The notes beneath the pieces are model-generated. The model searched no databases and was not told the DNA's origin. It was given only the letters and a program-made list of their open reading frames with translations. This document shows, piece by piece, positions 57,361-64,000 of a stretch of DNA of 64,000 nt. This stretch comes from an uncultured Clostridia bacterium. Its GTDB lineage: Bacteria > Bacillota > Clostridia > Oscillospirales > Ruminococcaceae. Both the position numbers and the translations under genes were made by a program. Each line of letters opens with the position of its first letter. Position 1 is the first letter of the stretch. The stretch spans positions 1 to 64,000 of the forward strand of contig CANRFM010000005.1 of the NCBI GenBank assembly GCA_947629905.1, in the 5' to 3' direction.

Positions 57361-58398
57361 CTATTTCAGCCCCTCTAAAAATACATCTGCTGCCGCATAG
57401 GCATCCTGTTCTGCCAGTGCCGCCTGTACAGCCGCAGTCAGTTCCGCCGGGACACTGCCGGCAATGACACTTTGTTTCCCCGGTACATCGATCAGCAGAA
57501 AGCCCTCTGCTTCCGTCTGCACCCGTAACTGTTCCGCATAGGCAGACAGCGGCTCCGCTTCGGTCGGGGCAGGTGCTGTCTCCGTGGGCTGCGTTTCACC
57601 CTCTGTGGGCTGCGTTTCACCCTCTGTGGGCTGTGTTTCCGTGGGTCGTGTTTCTGTTTCTGAGGGCTGCGGCTCTGTCGCTGCGGGCTGCGTTTCCGCT
57701 TCGGCAGGGGCAGGAATGCTTGCCGCAAAATACACGCAATACTTTTTCGGCAGTGCATCTGCCTTGGTGGTCAGTGCCTGTACCTGTTCCGGGGAAAGCG
57801 TTCCGCTGCGTTCCAGAATCCGATCCGGAATGCGTTCGCCGAGCGGCAAAAAAATTTCCAGTGCATCGGCATAGCGCCCCTCCACCAGTGCCGGGCTTGC
57901 CTGTGCAATGGCAAGTGAAACTGCCGCATCATCCACATATGAGGACACAACGCCCTCCCGGTAAATGCAGTCCTGTCCGGTATCATTGTTGATGAGCACC
58001 AGAAAGCCGCTTGTACCCGTTCCCCAGAGTGTCTGATAATACGTCTGTGCGAATGCCTCCGGGCTGCTGCCGTTCAAGTCGTCCGTCAGTACCACCGTTG
58101 TGCAGAGCAGTCTTGTTTCCGCAAGCCACCCGAGGTAGTTGTTGTAGGTCTTTACCGTCTCCCCGTCCAGTACGCCGCACTCGTCAAACACATACGTATC
58201 CCCGGCTTTCCGCAGGGATGCGGCACGTGCGGCAATATCCCGCACGGGTGCAGGCTCCGTTTCCGTGGGAGCTTCCGTTTCTCCGGCAGTCTCTGCCGCT
58301 GTTTCAGGCTGTGTTTCCTCCGGAACAGAAGAACTGTCCGTTTTGCTGCACCCCGTCAGGCACAGCAGCGCAAGGCACAGCAGGAGCAGTTTTCGCAT
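57361..58398 (-). CDS. TPM-domain lipoprotein with repeat linker
   Basis: 345 residues. The signal MRKLLLLCLALLCLTGC gives lipidated Cys17, then a Thr/Glu/Pro linker. Residues about 60-190 form a TPM (YgcG/TPM_phosphatase) domain: YVFDECGVLDGETVKTYNNY and QTLWGTGTSGFLVLINNDTG. A second low-complexity segment with exact repeats of PTEGETQ (about residues 247-275) follows, then a helical end. TPM proteins are linked to membrane-protein repair and envelope biology, but their role is unsettled. Start ATG with GGGGG upstream, two bases from the LCP stop, so the two are coupled. Confidence 0.8.
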   Translation of the reverse strand: MRKLLLLCLALLCLTGCSKTDSSSVPEETQPETAAETAGETEAPTETEPAPVRDIAARAASLRKAGDTYVFDECGVLDGETVKTYNNYLGWLAETRLLCTTVVLTDDLNGSSPEAFAQTYYQTLWGTGTSGFLVLINNDTGQDCIYREGVVSSYVDDAAVSLAIAQASPALVEGRYADALEIFLPLGERIPDRILERSGTLSPEQVQALTTKADALPKKYCVYFAASIPAPAEAETQPAATEPQPSETETRPTETQPTEGETQPTEGETQPTETAPAPTEAEPLSAYAEQLRVQTEAEGFLLIDVPGKQSVIAGSVPAELTAAVQAALAEQDAYAAADVFLEGLK

Positions 58399-58399
58399 A

Positions 58400-59752
58400 T
58401 CATTCCCCCACCGATTTCGTATAGGCATAGGCACTCTGTTTCAGAATGTCCTGATTCGCTTCAAAATTGACCTGCAGTGCCTGCTGCCCGTCCGGCATGG
58501 TGATACCCGACCAAGTCCCGTCCGCCGGAATTTGCTGCTGCTGCAAATCATATCCGACCAGAAGCGGCGCACGCAGCGAAAGCACGTACAGTTCCGCCGT
58601 GCTCATATTCGTTGACAGGTGCGGCATGGCAGAACCGACCAGTTCCGGAATGGCTGCGGCGGCGTTGGTCTTTGCCTTTTCAAGGAGTTTTTCCATGACC
58701 TCACGCTGCCGGGAAGTGCGCTCAAAATCCGCATTCCCCACATACCGTATCCGTGCATAGGCAAGCGCCTGCTTGCCGTTGAGCTTATATGTTCCCTCTC
58801 CGTTCAGGAAATCCGCCATCGGGTCGTCCCCCATCAGGGCATTGACTTCACTCTGCAAAATGACATTGACCGCCTGTGCTTCAGAATCTGAGAGAGTCAG
58901 TTCCACCCCCCCGAACGCATCAATTACCCCCGCAAATCCCGCAAAGCTCACGCACAGATAATCATCAATGCGCACATTAAAATTCTGCTCGACCGTATCG
59001 AGCAGCAGATCTGCACCGCCGAGCGAATAAGCGGCATTCAGCTTGTTCATGCCATGCCCGGGAATGTTCACATAGCTGTCCCGCATCAGGGAGCTCAGGT
59101 ATAACTCCTGCGTGTGGTCATTGATCGTCAGTAAGATCATCGAATCCGACCGCCCCCGCTCCTGCGTCAGGTCACGGGAATCTGTTCCGATCAGCAGAAT
59201 GCTCCGGGTATTGCTCCCCGTTCCGATCTGCCCGGAAAAAATGCTCCGGCTGCCGGAAGGTACTTTTTCGAGACGTGAGATCAGCAGCAGTGCGATCACG
59301 GAATACAGTACAAACACAATGACAAACAGGCTGAGAATGCCTTTCAGGATGCGCCCGAGACAGCTGCTCCGGCGCTTTCTCCGGCGGGGAGGGGGGGCAG
59401 CAGTATACTGTCTGCTGCCATGTCCGGAGGCTGTACGCCTTTTCCGGGGTGCAGGGGCAGCGGTATAGTCCCCATAGCCGGGCGTATCGTCGTAGCTGTA
59501 GTCATCTTCGTATTCCATCGGGGGAATGGGTATTTCAGCCGTATCGCTTGCGTAGGGGTGACGGCTGTCCTGTTTGCGCACGGGGGGAGCAGAAGTGTTC
59601 CGGTTCTTTGGCTTGCGTGCAGCAGGCCGCCCCTGTTCCGCACGGGCAGGCTTTTTCTGTGCTGCACGGTGCAGTTCACCCGGTTTTTCCGGGGGCTTCG
59701 GCGGTTTTTTCGGCTTCGGCAGATCAGAGCCGTTTCCCCGCTGTTCGTCCAT
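58400..59752 (-). CDS. LytR-CpsA-Psr (LCP) family ligase
   Basis: 450 residues. A Pro/Arg-rich cytoplasmic head of about 130 residues precedes the anchor helix (LSLFVIVFVLYSVIALLLIS). The LCP domain shows LLIGTDSRDLTQERGRSDSM (conserved Asp and Arg), LYLSSLMRDSYVNIPG and ALAYARIRYVGNADFERTSR followed by QREVMEKLL. LCP enzymes attach teichoic acids, capsule or other polyprenyl-linked glycans to peptidoglycan. It lies between the pseudo-ATPase and the TPM lipoprotein. The usual C-terminal LytR_C domain is missing. Confidence 0.93.
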   Translation of the reverse strand: MDEQRGNGSDLPKPKKPPKPPEKPGELHRAAQKKPARAEQGRPAARKPKNRNTSAPPVRKQDSRHPYASDTAEIPIPPMEYEDDYSYDDTPGYGDYTAAPAPRKRRTASGHGSRQYTAAPPPRRRKRRSSCLGRILKGILSLFVIVFVLYSVIALLLISRLEKVPSGSRSIFSGQIGTGSNTRSILLIGTDSRDLTQERGRSDSMILLTINDHTQELYLSSLMRDSYVNIPGHGMNKLNAAYSLGGADLLLDTVEQNFNVRIDDYLCVSFAGFAGVIDAFGGVELTLSDSEAQAVNVILQSEVNALMGDDPMADFLNGEGTYKLNGKQALAYARIRYVGNADFERTSRQREVMEKLLEKAKTNAAAAIPELVGSAMPHLSTNMSTAELYVLSLRAPLLVGYDLQQQQIPADGTWSGITMPDGQQALQVNFEANQDILKQSAYAYTKSVGE

Positions 59753-59779
59753 CGTTCAGACTCCCTTCTGTATGTGTAT

Positions 59780-62218
59780 TCAATAGGTGCGCCGGATATT
59801 CACGGCGATCAGTGTAATGAGCGATGCAGCAAGCTGTACAAGAAGCAGCCGGGCGGGCGAAATGCCCACATTCAGCAGCCCTTCGAGCAAAACAAGCCCC
59901 AGCCCCAGTAAGATCGCAGCCGCCTGAATGAATATGCCGTACACCGCCGCATGGCGGATGACTTTTGCACCGATGATCAGCTGCGCCACCCCGGAAAAGC
60001 TGCCGGAGCAAGCCATGGAAGCGCTCATCTCCCGGACCGGAGCGGTTTCTGCTTCGTAGGCTTCATGGAGTTTGGCAGGGATGATCTTCAGGATACTTTG
60101 CGGCACTTCAAGCAGGGAGGAAAGCCCTGCCAGTGTCAGCATCGGGTCAACGCTCCGCAGGATCAGGCAAATATTATGCCTTGCCGCCTGTTTCGCCCAG
60201 AATTTTACATTCCTGTCTGCCTTCAGCTGCACCAGAAACATCGCCGACAGACTGCCTGAAACAGACAGGTACACGGCTTCCTGATTGACACCGACCATTT
60301 CGGCTTCCCTCGCACGGGAGGGAAGTCCCTCAATGCTGTGGGATTCCATCAGTTCCCGGTTGCCAAGCAGGACACGCTGATTGTCGATCCAGCCGCACAG
60401 TCCCATAGAATCTTCATAGACATAATTTTCCACACGGGAGAGTTTATATTCCTTGCCCTGCAATGCCTCATCGAAAGCCTTTCCGAACACGCTCGAAGCG
60501 CACCGGGCAAGGCTTGCGGCAGTGAGCAGGGTTCTTTCCGGCTTGATATTGGCATAAATTTTCACACCGGCAAGCGTGACAGAACCATCCGGAAAGAGGG
60601 ATTCCGCATCCACCAAAAGTGCATTGGTGTCATAGAAATCATCCACGCTCTGATAGCCAAGCATCAGTGCGCCGTTCTTTGTCATCTGCCGGGTCGCTTT
60701 CAGCAGCGGCAGATTGACCACGAACGTGATCGCAGCGGCACTGCTTGCCGCCGTGAACATCGAAAACAGCCGCAGACCATATACGATCGTATCAGCCCGC
60801 AGCACCGTCAGTGCCACGGCTGCCGCAATGGAAAACAAAGTCGCAAGCGGTGCGGCATAGCGGCAGAAATGGTCTGCCATGTCTGCTGAATAGGTATACT
60901 TCCGGAAATCGATCAAAGAATCCGTCCGGCGCATCGTCGCCATGATCGGGAAATCCCCCAGCACGCCCCTTGCCAGCGCATCGGCACGCTGTTCATCCTC
61001 AATAATGCTCAGACCGCTGCACGTGGTGCGGCTTGCGGCAAGTCGGAGATTCGTCTCCTCCCGGCGGATGATGAGCAGCTTGCCAGCTGTGTGCAAAAAC
61101 AGTGCCAGCACCGTGCATGGCAGATAGTAGGGCAGCGTTTCTTTTCCGCCGACAGCCATTATGAAATTACCAATATCTGCCGCAAAGCACCCGACCAGTG
61201 CCACAGCCCCCAAGCTGTCCGTATCTGCCCGGAAACGAAACAGCCGGGAAAAGCCATTTTTCAGAACAGGCGCACAGGCAACGGCTGCTGCTATCGTCAG
61301 CAAGCATTCGATCACTGCCCGCATTACGGGGTGCATCTGCATGACCCAATTGAATTGAAAATGTCCGCCGATCACAAACAGACCGCTGACAAGCAGCACC
61401 AAAAACAGTGCCCCTGTCCGGAAATTGATCGCACCACGCAGCTCCGCAATGTCATGCCGGATGTCGGATACATTGTCCAGATCCATGCTGTTGGTGATCT
61501 CCTGCCGGCGGCGGGTCTCGGCTTCGGCTTCCTCTCTCGTGCGGCGGATGTCCACATCGATGGAATCCGCACCCACGGCATTACCGGCGCTGAGGTCAAT
61601 GCTGGTCTTGGCTGCTCTTGGGGCAGGAGGAACCTCGACCGGTTCTACCGGCGGAACGGGTGTCGTCTGCGATACCGTCACGACATCCCGCAGATCCAGA
61701 TGAATGGTCTCCGTTCCGGCAGCCGTCAGATCGGGCATCTGCCGGTTTTTCCGGCGGCTTCTTGCCTTGCGTGCGCCGTGGATCTGGGTATAGAGATACT
61801 CTCCCTCCGGGCGCTCCTTTTCGTAGGTATAGTCCTTTTCCTTGCGGGCAGAGCGCTTTTTGCGCTTCTTGTCCTTGGCGATCTCCCGTGCCCGTGTGGA
61901 ATCGCTCATGCGCCGGATCTTCGGCGTATCCGCAGAAAAAACAGGCGGTTTCTCCGGTTCGGGCTCGACAAAGCGCTGCCCGCCGGACGAACCGTTGACA
62001 CGCATCGGCATTGGCTCGGCTTCGGCAGCATCCGATTCTAAAAAGGAAATTTTCGTGCGTCCCGTTCCTGCCGGCGGACGGCGCAGCAGGGGCGGTTCGG
62101 CGGTCTCCTCTTCCGGGGCGGGCGGAGGGGACACCGGTTTGACCGGGGGTGTTTTCTTTTCGGACTGGGGAGCGTATTCGTCAAGGATCTCCTCCAGTGT
62201 CAGATCTTGTTTCTCCAT
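59780..62218 (-). CDS. Degenerate P-type-ATPase-like membrane protein with long N-terminal tail
   Basis: 812 residues. Residues 1-262 are a charged Pro/Glu/Arg-rich cytoplasmic tail. Then come four helices (from about 265), a short loop, two helices, a cytosolic domain (about 505-750) and two final helices: the layout of a P1B-type ATPase. The cytosolic part keeps P-type landmarks: VLLGNRELMES near 618, VYLSVSGSLSAMFLVQL, and LRSVDPMLTLAGLSSLLEV near 690. The catalytic motifs are gone: the DKTGT position reads VDAESLF (Asp537), no TGES is seen in the first loop, and no GDGxNDxPAL is seen. It is most likely a pseudoenzyme with a structural or sensory role. It lies between rlmB (10 bp) and the LCP gene (27 bp). 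Confidence 0.72.
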   Translation of the reverse strand: MEKQDLTLEEILDEYAPQSEKKTPPVKPVSPPPAPEEETAEPPLLRRPPAGTGRTKISFLESDAAEAEPMPMRVNGSSGGQRFVEPEPEKPPVFSADTPKIRRMSDSTRAREIAKDKKRKKRSARKEKDYTYEKERPEGEYLYTQIHGARKARSRRKNRQMPDLTAAGTETIHLDLRDVVTVSQTTPVPPVEPVEVPPAPRAAKTSIDLSAGNAVGADSIDVDIRRTREEAEAETRRRQEITNSMDLDNVSDIRHDIAELRGAINFRTGALFLVLLVSGLFVIGGHFQFNWVMQMHPVMRAVIECLLTIAAAVACAPVLKNGFSRLFRFRADTDSLGAVALVGCFAADIGNFIMAVGGKETLPYYLPCTVLALFLHTAGKLLIIRREETNLRLAASRTTCSGLSIIEDEQRADALARGVLGDFPIMATMRRTDSLIDFRKYTYSADMADHFCRYAAPLATLFSIAAAVALTVLRADTIVYGLRLFSMFTAASSAAAITFVVNLPLLKATRQMTKNGALMLGYQSVDDFYDTNALLVDAESLFPDGSVTLAGVKIYANIKPERTLLTAASLARCASSVFGKAFDEALQGKEYKLSRVENYVYEDSMGLCGWIDNQRVLLGNRELMESHSIEGLPSRAREAEMVGVNQEAVYLSVSGSLSAMFLVQLKADRNVKFWAKQAARHNICLILRSVDPMLTLAGLSSLLEVPQSILKIIPAKLHEAYEAETAPVREMSASMACSGSFSGVAQLIIGAKVIRHAAVYGIFIQAAAILLGLGLVLLEGLLNVGISPARLLLVQLAASLITLIAVNIRRTY

Positions 62219-62228
62219 CTATGTAAAC

Positions 62229-62951
62229 TCATCCTCTCTGACGCACAACTTCATACATAAAAATACCTGCTGCCACGGAAGCATTCAGGGATGTGATCTT
62301 GCCTAACATGGGCAGTTTCACCAGAAAATCGCATTTTTCCCGGACAAGACGGCTGATGCCGCTGCCCTCCGAACCAATGACGAGTGCCACGCCCCCGTCA
62401 AAGCTTGTCTCCGTGTACAATGTTCCGTTCATATCCGTGCCGTAGATCCACACGCCCGCTTCTTTCAGGCGGTCAATGGCTGCGGCTAAATTGGGGACTC
62501 TTGCGACCGGGAGCCAGCTTGCTGCCCCGGCAGAGGTCTTGTGGACTGTGGCATTCAGCACGGCGCTGCGGCGTTTCGGGATGATGACCCCGTCTGCCCC
62601 GGCAGTCTCCGCCGTGCGGATGATCGCTCCTAAATTATGGGGGTCCTCGATCCCGTCACAGAGTATCAGGAAAGGCTGTGTCCCCTTGTTCCGGGAAACC
62701 GATAGCAGATCCTCCAGTTCCGCATACTTGGCACAGGCACCCAGTGCCACAACGCCCTGATGCACCCCGCCGCCGGATAGCTGGTCAAGCTTCTGTTCCG
62801 TTGCCGTCTTGACGACGGCACCTGCCTCGGCTGCCAACTTGCGTATTTCACCGAGCCCGCTGCTCTGGCTGACATAGACCGTGTCGATCGGCTGACCGCT
62901 GCGCAGTGCTTCCCGGACGGGATTCCTGCCGATGATAATGGTTTCCTCCAT
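62229..62951 (-). CDS. rlmB: 23S rRNA 2'-O-methyltransferase RlmB (SpoU family)
   Basis: 240 residues. The N-terminal rRNA-binding part IIIGRNPVREALRSGQPIDT is followed by the SPOUT trefoil knot: motif 1 ILCDGIEDPHNLGAIIRTAE, motif 2 LVIGSEGSGISRLVREKCD and motif 3 KLPMLGKITSLNASVAAGIF. It methylates G2251 (E. coli numbering) in the P loop. It is first gene of the long minus-strand run that continues with the pseudo-ATPase. Confidence 0.95.
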   Translation of the reverse strand: MEETIIIGRNPVREALRSGQPIDTVYVSQSSGLGEIRKLAAEAGAVVKTATEQKLDQLSGGGVHQGVVALGACAKYAELEDLLSVSRNKGTQPFLILCDGIEDPHNLGAIIRTAETAGADGVIIPKRRSAVLNATVHKTSAGAASWLPVARVPNLAAAIDRLKEAGVWIYGTDMNGTLYTETSFDGGVALVIGSEGSGISRLVREKCDFLVKLPMLGKITSLNASVAAGIFMYEVVRQRG

Positions 62952-62990
62952 GACCTCACTCTTTTCTCGCTGAATTCTTACCCATCTTCT

Positions 62991-63019
62991 ATTATAACAT
63001 GGTTACAGAAGTTTTACAA
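62991..63019 (-). promoter_or_regulatory. Promoter of the rlmB run
   Basis: Minus strand TTGTAA, a 17-bp spacer and TATAAT preceded by ATGT, giving TGnTATAAT, 40 bp upstream of the rlmB ATG. Confidence 0.8.
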
Positions 63020-63100
63020 GCTTTTTTTACACGGCTTCAGAAAAAATTAATTTCTTTTCCGTCAATGCTCAAAAAAACTGTACAAACCTACCCATTTTCA

Positions 63101-63346
63101 TCACAGCAGCAGGCTGAACCCCCACCAGACTGCCGCCGAAACGGCTGCCCCGAGCAGAAACCACAGTGCACCCCGCAGACGTTCCCGTCTCCGTTCCGGC
63201 TGTGAAAAATAGGCTGCGGCTGTCAGCTGCGTTTCGTGCAGCGGTACTTCGTTCACGTCCGGGCGGAGATACAGCACTGCCCGTTCAAAATATTCGCTGT
63301 CCGGGCGGTTGATCTCAATGACTTTCCTGTTCACACCTTTGATCAC
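63101..63346 (-). CDS. Small tail-anchored membrane protein (GTG start), unknown
   Basis: 81 residues. The start codon is GTG, six bases after AAGGAGG; upstream ATG readings have no such site. The first 55 residues are polar (GVNRKVIEINRPDSEYFERA), then an Arg-rich stretch and one C-terminal helix (ALWFLLGAAVSAAVWWGFSL), so the protein is probably inserted by its tail. I recognise no family. Its promoter region abuts the DnaA-box-like cluster. Confidence 0.6.
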   Translation of the reverse strand: MIKGVNRKVIEINRPDSEYFERAVLYLRPDVNEVPLHETQLTAAAYFSQPERRRERLRGALWFLLGAAVSAAVWWGFSLLL

Positions 63347-63394
63347 GGAATTGCCTCCTTCCTGTTTAAGGATAGGATTGCCGGAAACCGGTAA

Positions 63395-63422
63395 AGTATA
63401 CAAGCTGTATTGCATTTTTCAA
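63395..63422 (-). promoter_or_regulatory. Promoter of the small tail-anchored protein
   Basis: Minus strand TTGAAA, a 16-bp spacer and TATACT, about 49 bp upstream of the GTG. The nearest TGTGGAAAA site begins 19 bp upstream of the -35. Confidence 0.7.
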
Positions 63423-63426
63423 CCGG

Positions 63427-63562
63427 GTTTTCAACAGTGCTGTGGAAAACGAAGTGAAAAACCCTGTGCTGCGCAGGTGTGTCTCCACACGAATTGTGGA
63501 AAACTCTGTGGAAACCGTTGAAAAATCCCATAGGCAAGCCCCAAAAGCGACATTGTGGAAAA
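63427..63562. other. Cluster of four DnaA-box-like 9-mers
   Basis: TGTGGAAAA occurs at 63441-63449, 63495-63503 and 63554-63562, and TGTGGAAAC at 63507-63515, all in the same orientation. Their complement TTTTCCACA is one mismatch from the DnaA box TTATCCACA and is a known Firmicutes variant. The first lies in an inverted repeat, GTTTTCAACAG-TG-CTGTGGAAAAC, with one mismatch. The non-coding stretch is 63347-63669; the part after the cluster (63563-63640) is AT-rich. No dnaA, dnaN or rpmH is nearby. Confidence 0.55.
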
Positions 63563-63640
63563 TTTCCCGACATTTCATTACAAAATGTAGTAAATGCTGT
63601 AACAAATGTTACCAAAACGTCATTTTGTGAATAATAATTT

Positions 63641-63663
63641 TGCAGGGAGCATTGCCCCCTGCA
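63641..63663 (-). terminator. Hairpin after the DHHW-type gene
   Basis: TGCAGGG...CCCTGCA is a 7-bp stem with a 9-nt loop just past the stop codon at 63670. The T-run on the minus strand is poor (AAAATTATTATT), so termination strength is uncertain. Confidence 0.5.
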
Positions 63664-63669
63664 TAGAGG

Positions 63670-64000
63670 TTACTTTGTGAGGTTGCCGGCTACCTTGTCC
63701 ACCTTGCCCGATGTGCAGCAAGCCACGGTCGAAAGGGCGAACAGCAGGTCGGTCGCCCCGACTTCCTGCATGAAGCTCACGGCATTTCTGCCAAAATACC
63801 GGAAGTCGCACAGATAGATCCGCTTGAAAGACTGTGTGAGGAACGGCACAAGGGCGTTTCCGTAGCTGTCCTTGAAGATCACCAGCACCCGTTCATTGGG
63901 GGCATCCGTGTCCACCTGTAAAATGCAGTCATCCCGTCCGACAAAGACCGTGTAACTGGAACTGATGCCGTTGTTCTCAAAGAACAGTGACCCGGTCTTG
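63670..64000 (-). CDS. C-terminal end of a DHHW/AlgX-like SGNH-type protein (5' truncated)
   Basis: The readable last 109 residues or so include SLFFENNGISSSYTVFVGRD, then VLVIFKDSYGNALVPFLTQS and IYLCDFRYFGRNAVSFMQEV. KDSYGNALVPFL followed by a D-x-RYF strand is the closing motif of DHHW-type proteins, relatives of AlgX/AlgJ SGNH hydrolases that acetylate or handle exported polysaccharides and often sit beside MBOAT acyltransferases. The N-terminus and catalytic Ser lie beyond the window edge. Confidence 0.75.
   Translation of the reverse strand, partial: KTGSLFFENNGISSSYTVFVGRDDCILQVDTDAPNERVLVIFKDSYGNALVPFLTQSFKRIYLCDFRYFGRNAVSFMQEVGATDLLFALSTVACCTSGKVDKVAGNLTK

Noticed and set aside
57585-57650. 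Short tandem repeat that could be a CRISPR or microsatellite
   Set aside because: It is an in-frame coding repeat of PTEGETQ in the TPM lipoprotein linker.
63442-63630. Possible 62-residue ORF on the plus strand and a 90-residue ORF on the minus strand
   Set aside because: Both arise from the TGTGGAAAA repeats and AT-rich sequence, have no ribosome site and no recognisable protein features.
63347-63669. Replication origin
   Set aside because: The DnaA-box-like sites are suggestive, but dnaA, dnaN, rpmH and recF are absent and the sites are variant boxes; I keep it as a box cluster only.

Overview
The window looks like a chromosomal segment of a Gram-positive, fibre-degrading member of the Oscillospiraceae, most like Ruminococcus. 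The evidence is a moderately high GC content by eye, the clostridial gene order of the S10-spc-alpha ribosomal operon, a DarA-HolB-RicT module, HrcA/CIRCE heat-shock control, a lipid-anchored GH5 glucanase with tandem binding modules, and pyruvate phosphate dikinase beside glycogen/starch genes. The species is not certain. I see no phage, insertion sequence, CRISPR array, tRNA or rRNA.

Layout. 1-2.6 kb: ppdK (minus strand, last few codons off the edge). 2.6-10.5 kb (plus): htpG behind a perfect CIRCE operator, a GtrA-like membrane protein, a 4HBT thioesterase, glycogen phosphorylase and a GH13 alpha-glucan hydrolase. 10.5-19 kb: a cytidylate-kinase-like protein, a GH5 glucanase lipoprotein, a PdaA-like deacetylase, a polytopic membrane protein paired with a DRE-TIM aldolase-like enzyme, and two orphan lipoproteins. 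19.1-21.3 kb (minus): darA-holB-ricT. 21.4-37.5 kb (minus): the full S10-spc-alpha operon from rpsJ to rplQ, including secY, adk, map, a KOW protein, infA and rpoA, driven by a near-consensus promoter and a structured leader of about 310 nt. 37.5-43.7 kb (minus): a six-gene run of a small membrane protein, a D-2-hydroxyacid dehydrogenase, proB, proA, an unknown single-pass protein and tyrA.

43.8-51 kb (plus): a small membrane protein, a membrane-anchored parvulin-type foldase and nth; then secA, a methyltransferase and hslO. 51-63 kb (minus): tspO, then a long envelope-related run read as rlmB, a degenerate P-type-ATPase-like membrane protein, an LCP ligase, a TPM-domain lipoprotein, MoxR, DUF58, a transmembrane transglutaminase, prmA and an ArsC/Spx-like protein. 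63-64 kb: a tiny tail-anchored protein, a non-coding stretch with a cluster of DnaA-box-like 9-mers, and the end of a DHHW/SGNH-type protein.

How it fits together. The carbohydrate genes suggest external beta-glucan attack (GH5) and internal glucan mobilisation (GlgP, GH13), feeding PEP/pyruvate interconversion by PPDK. The ribosomal, secretion and protein-quality genes (SecY, SecA, HtpG, Hsp33, parvulin) are housekeeping.

The least explained parts are the 812-residue pseudo-P-type ATPase inside the LCP/MoxR envelope run, the DnaA-box-like cluster, the S10 leader RNA with tandem GCGA-capped hairpins downstream of rpsJ, and a 12-bp promoter core that recurs identically at five loci.
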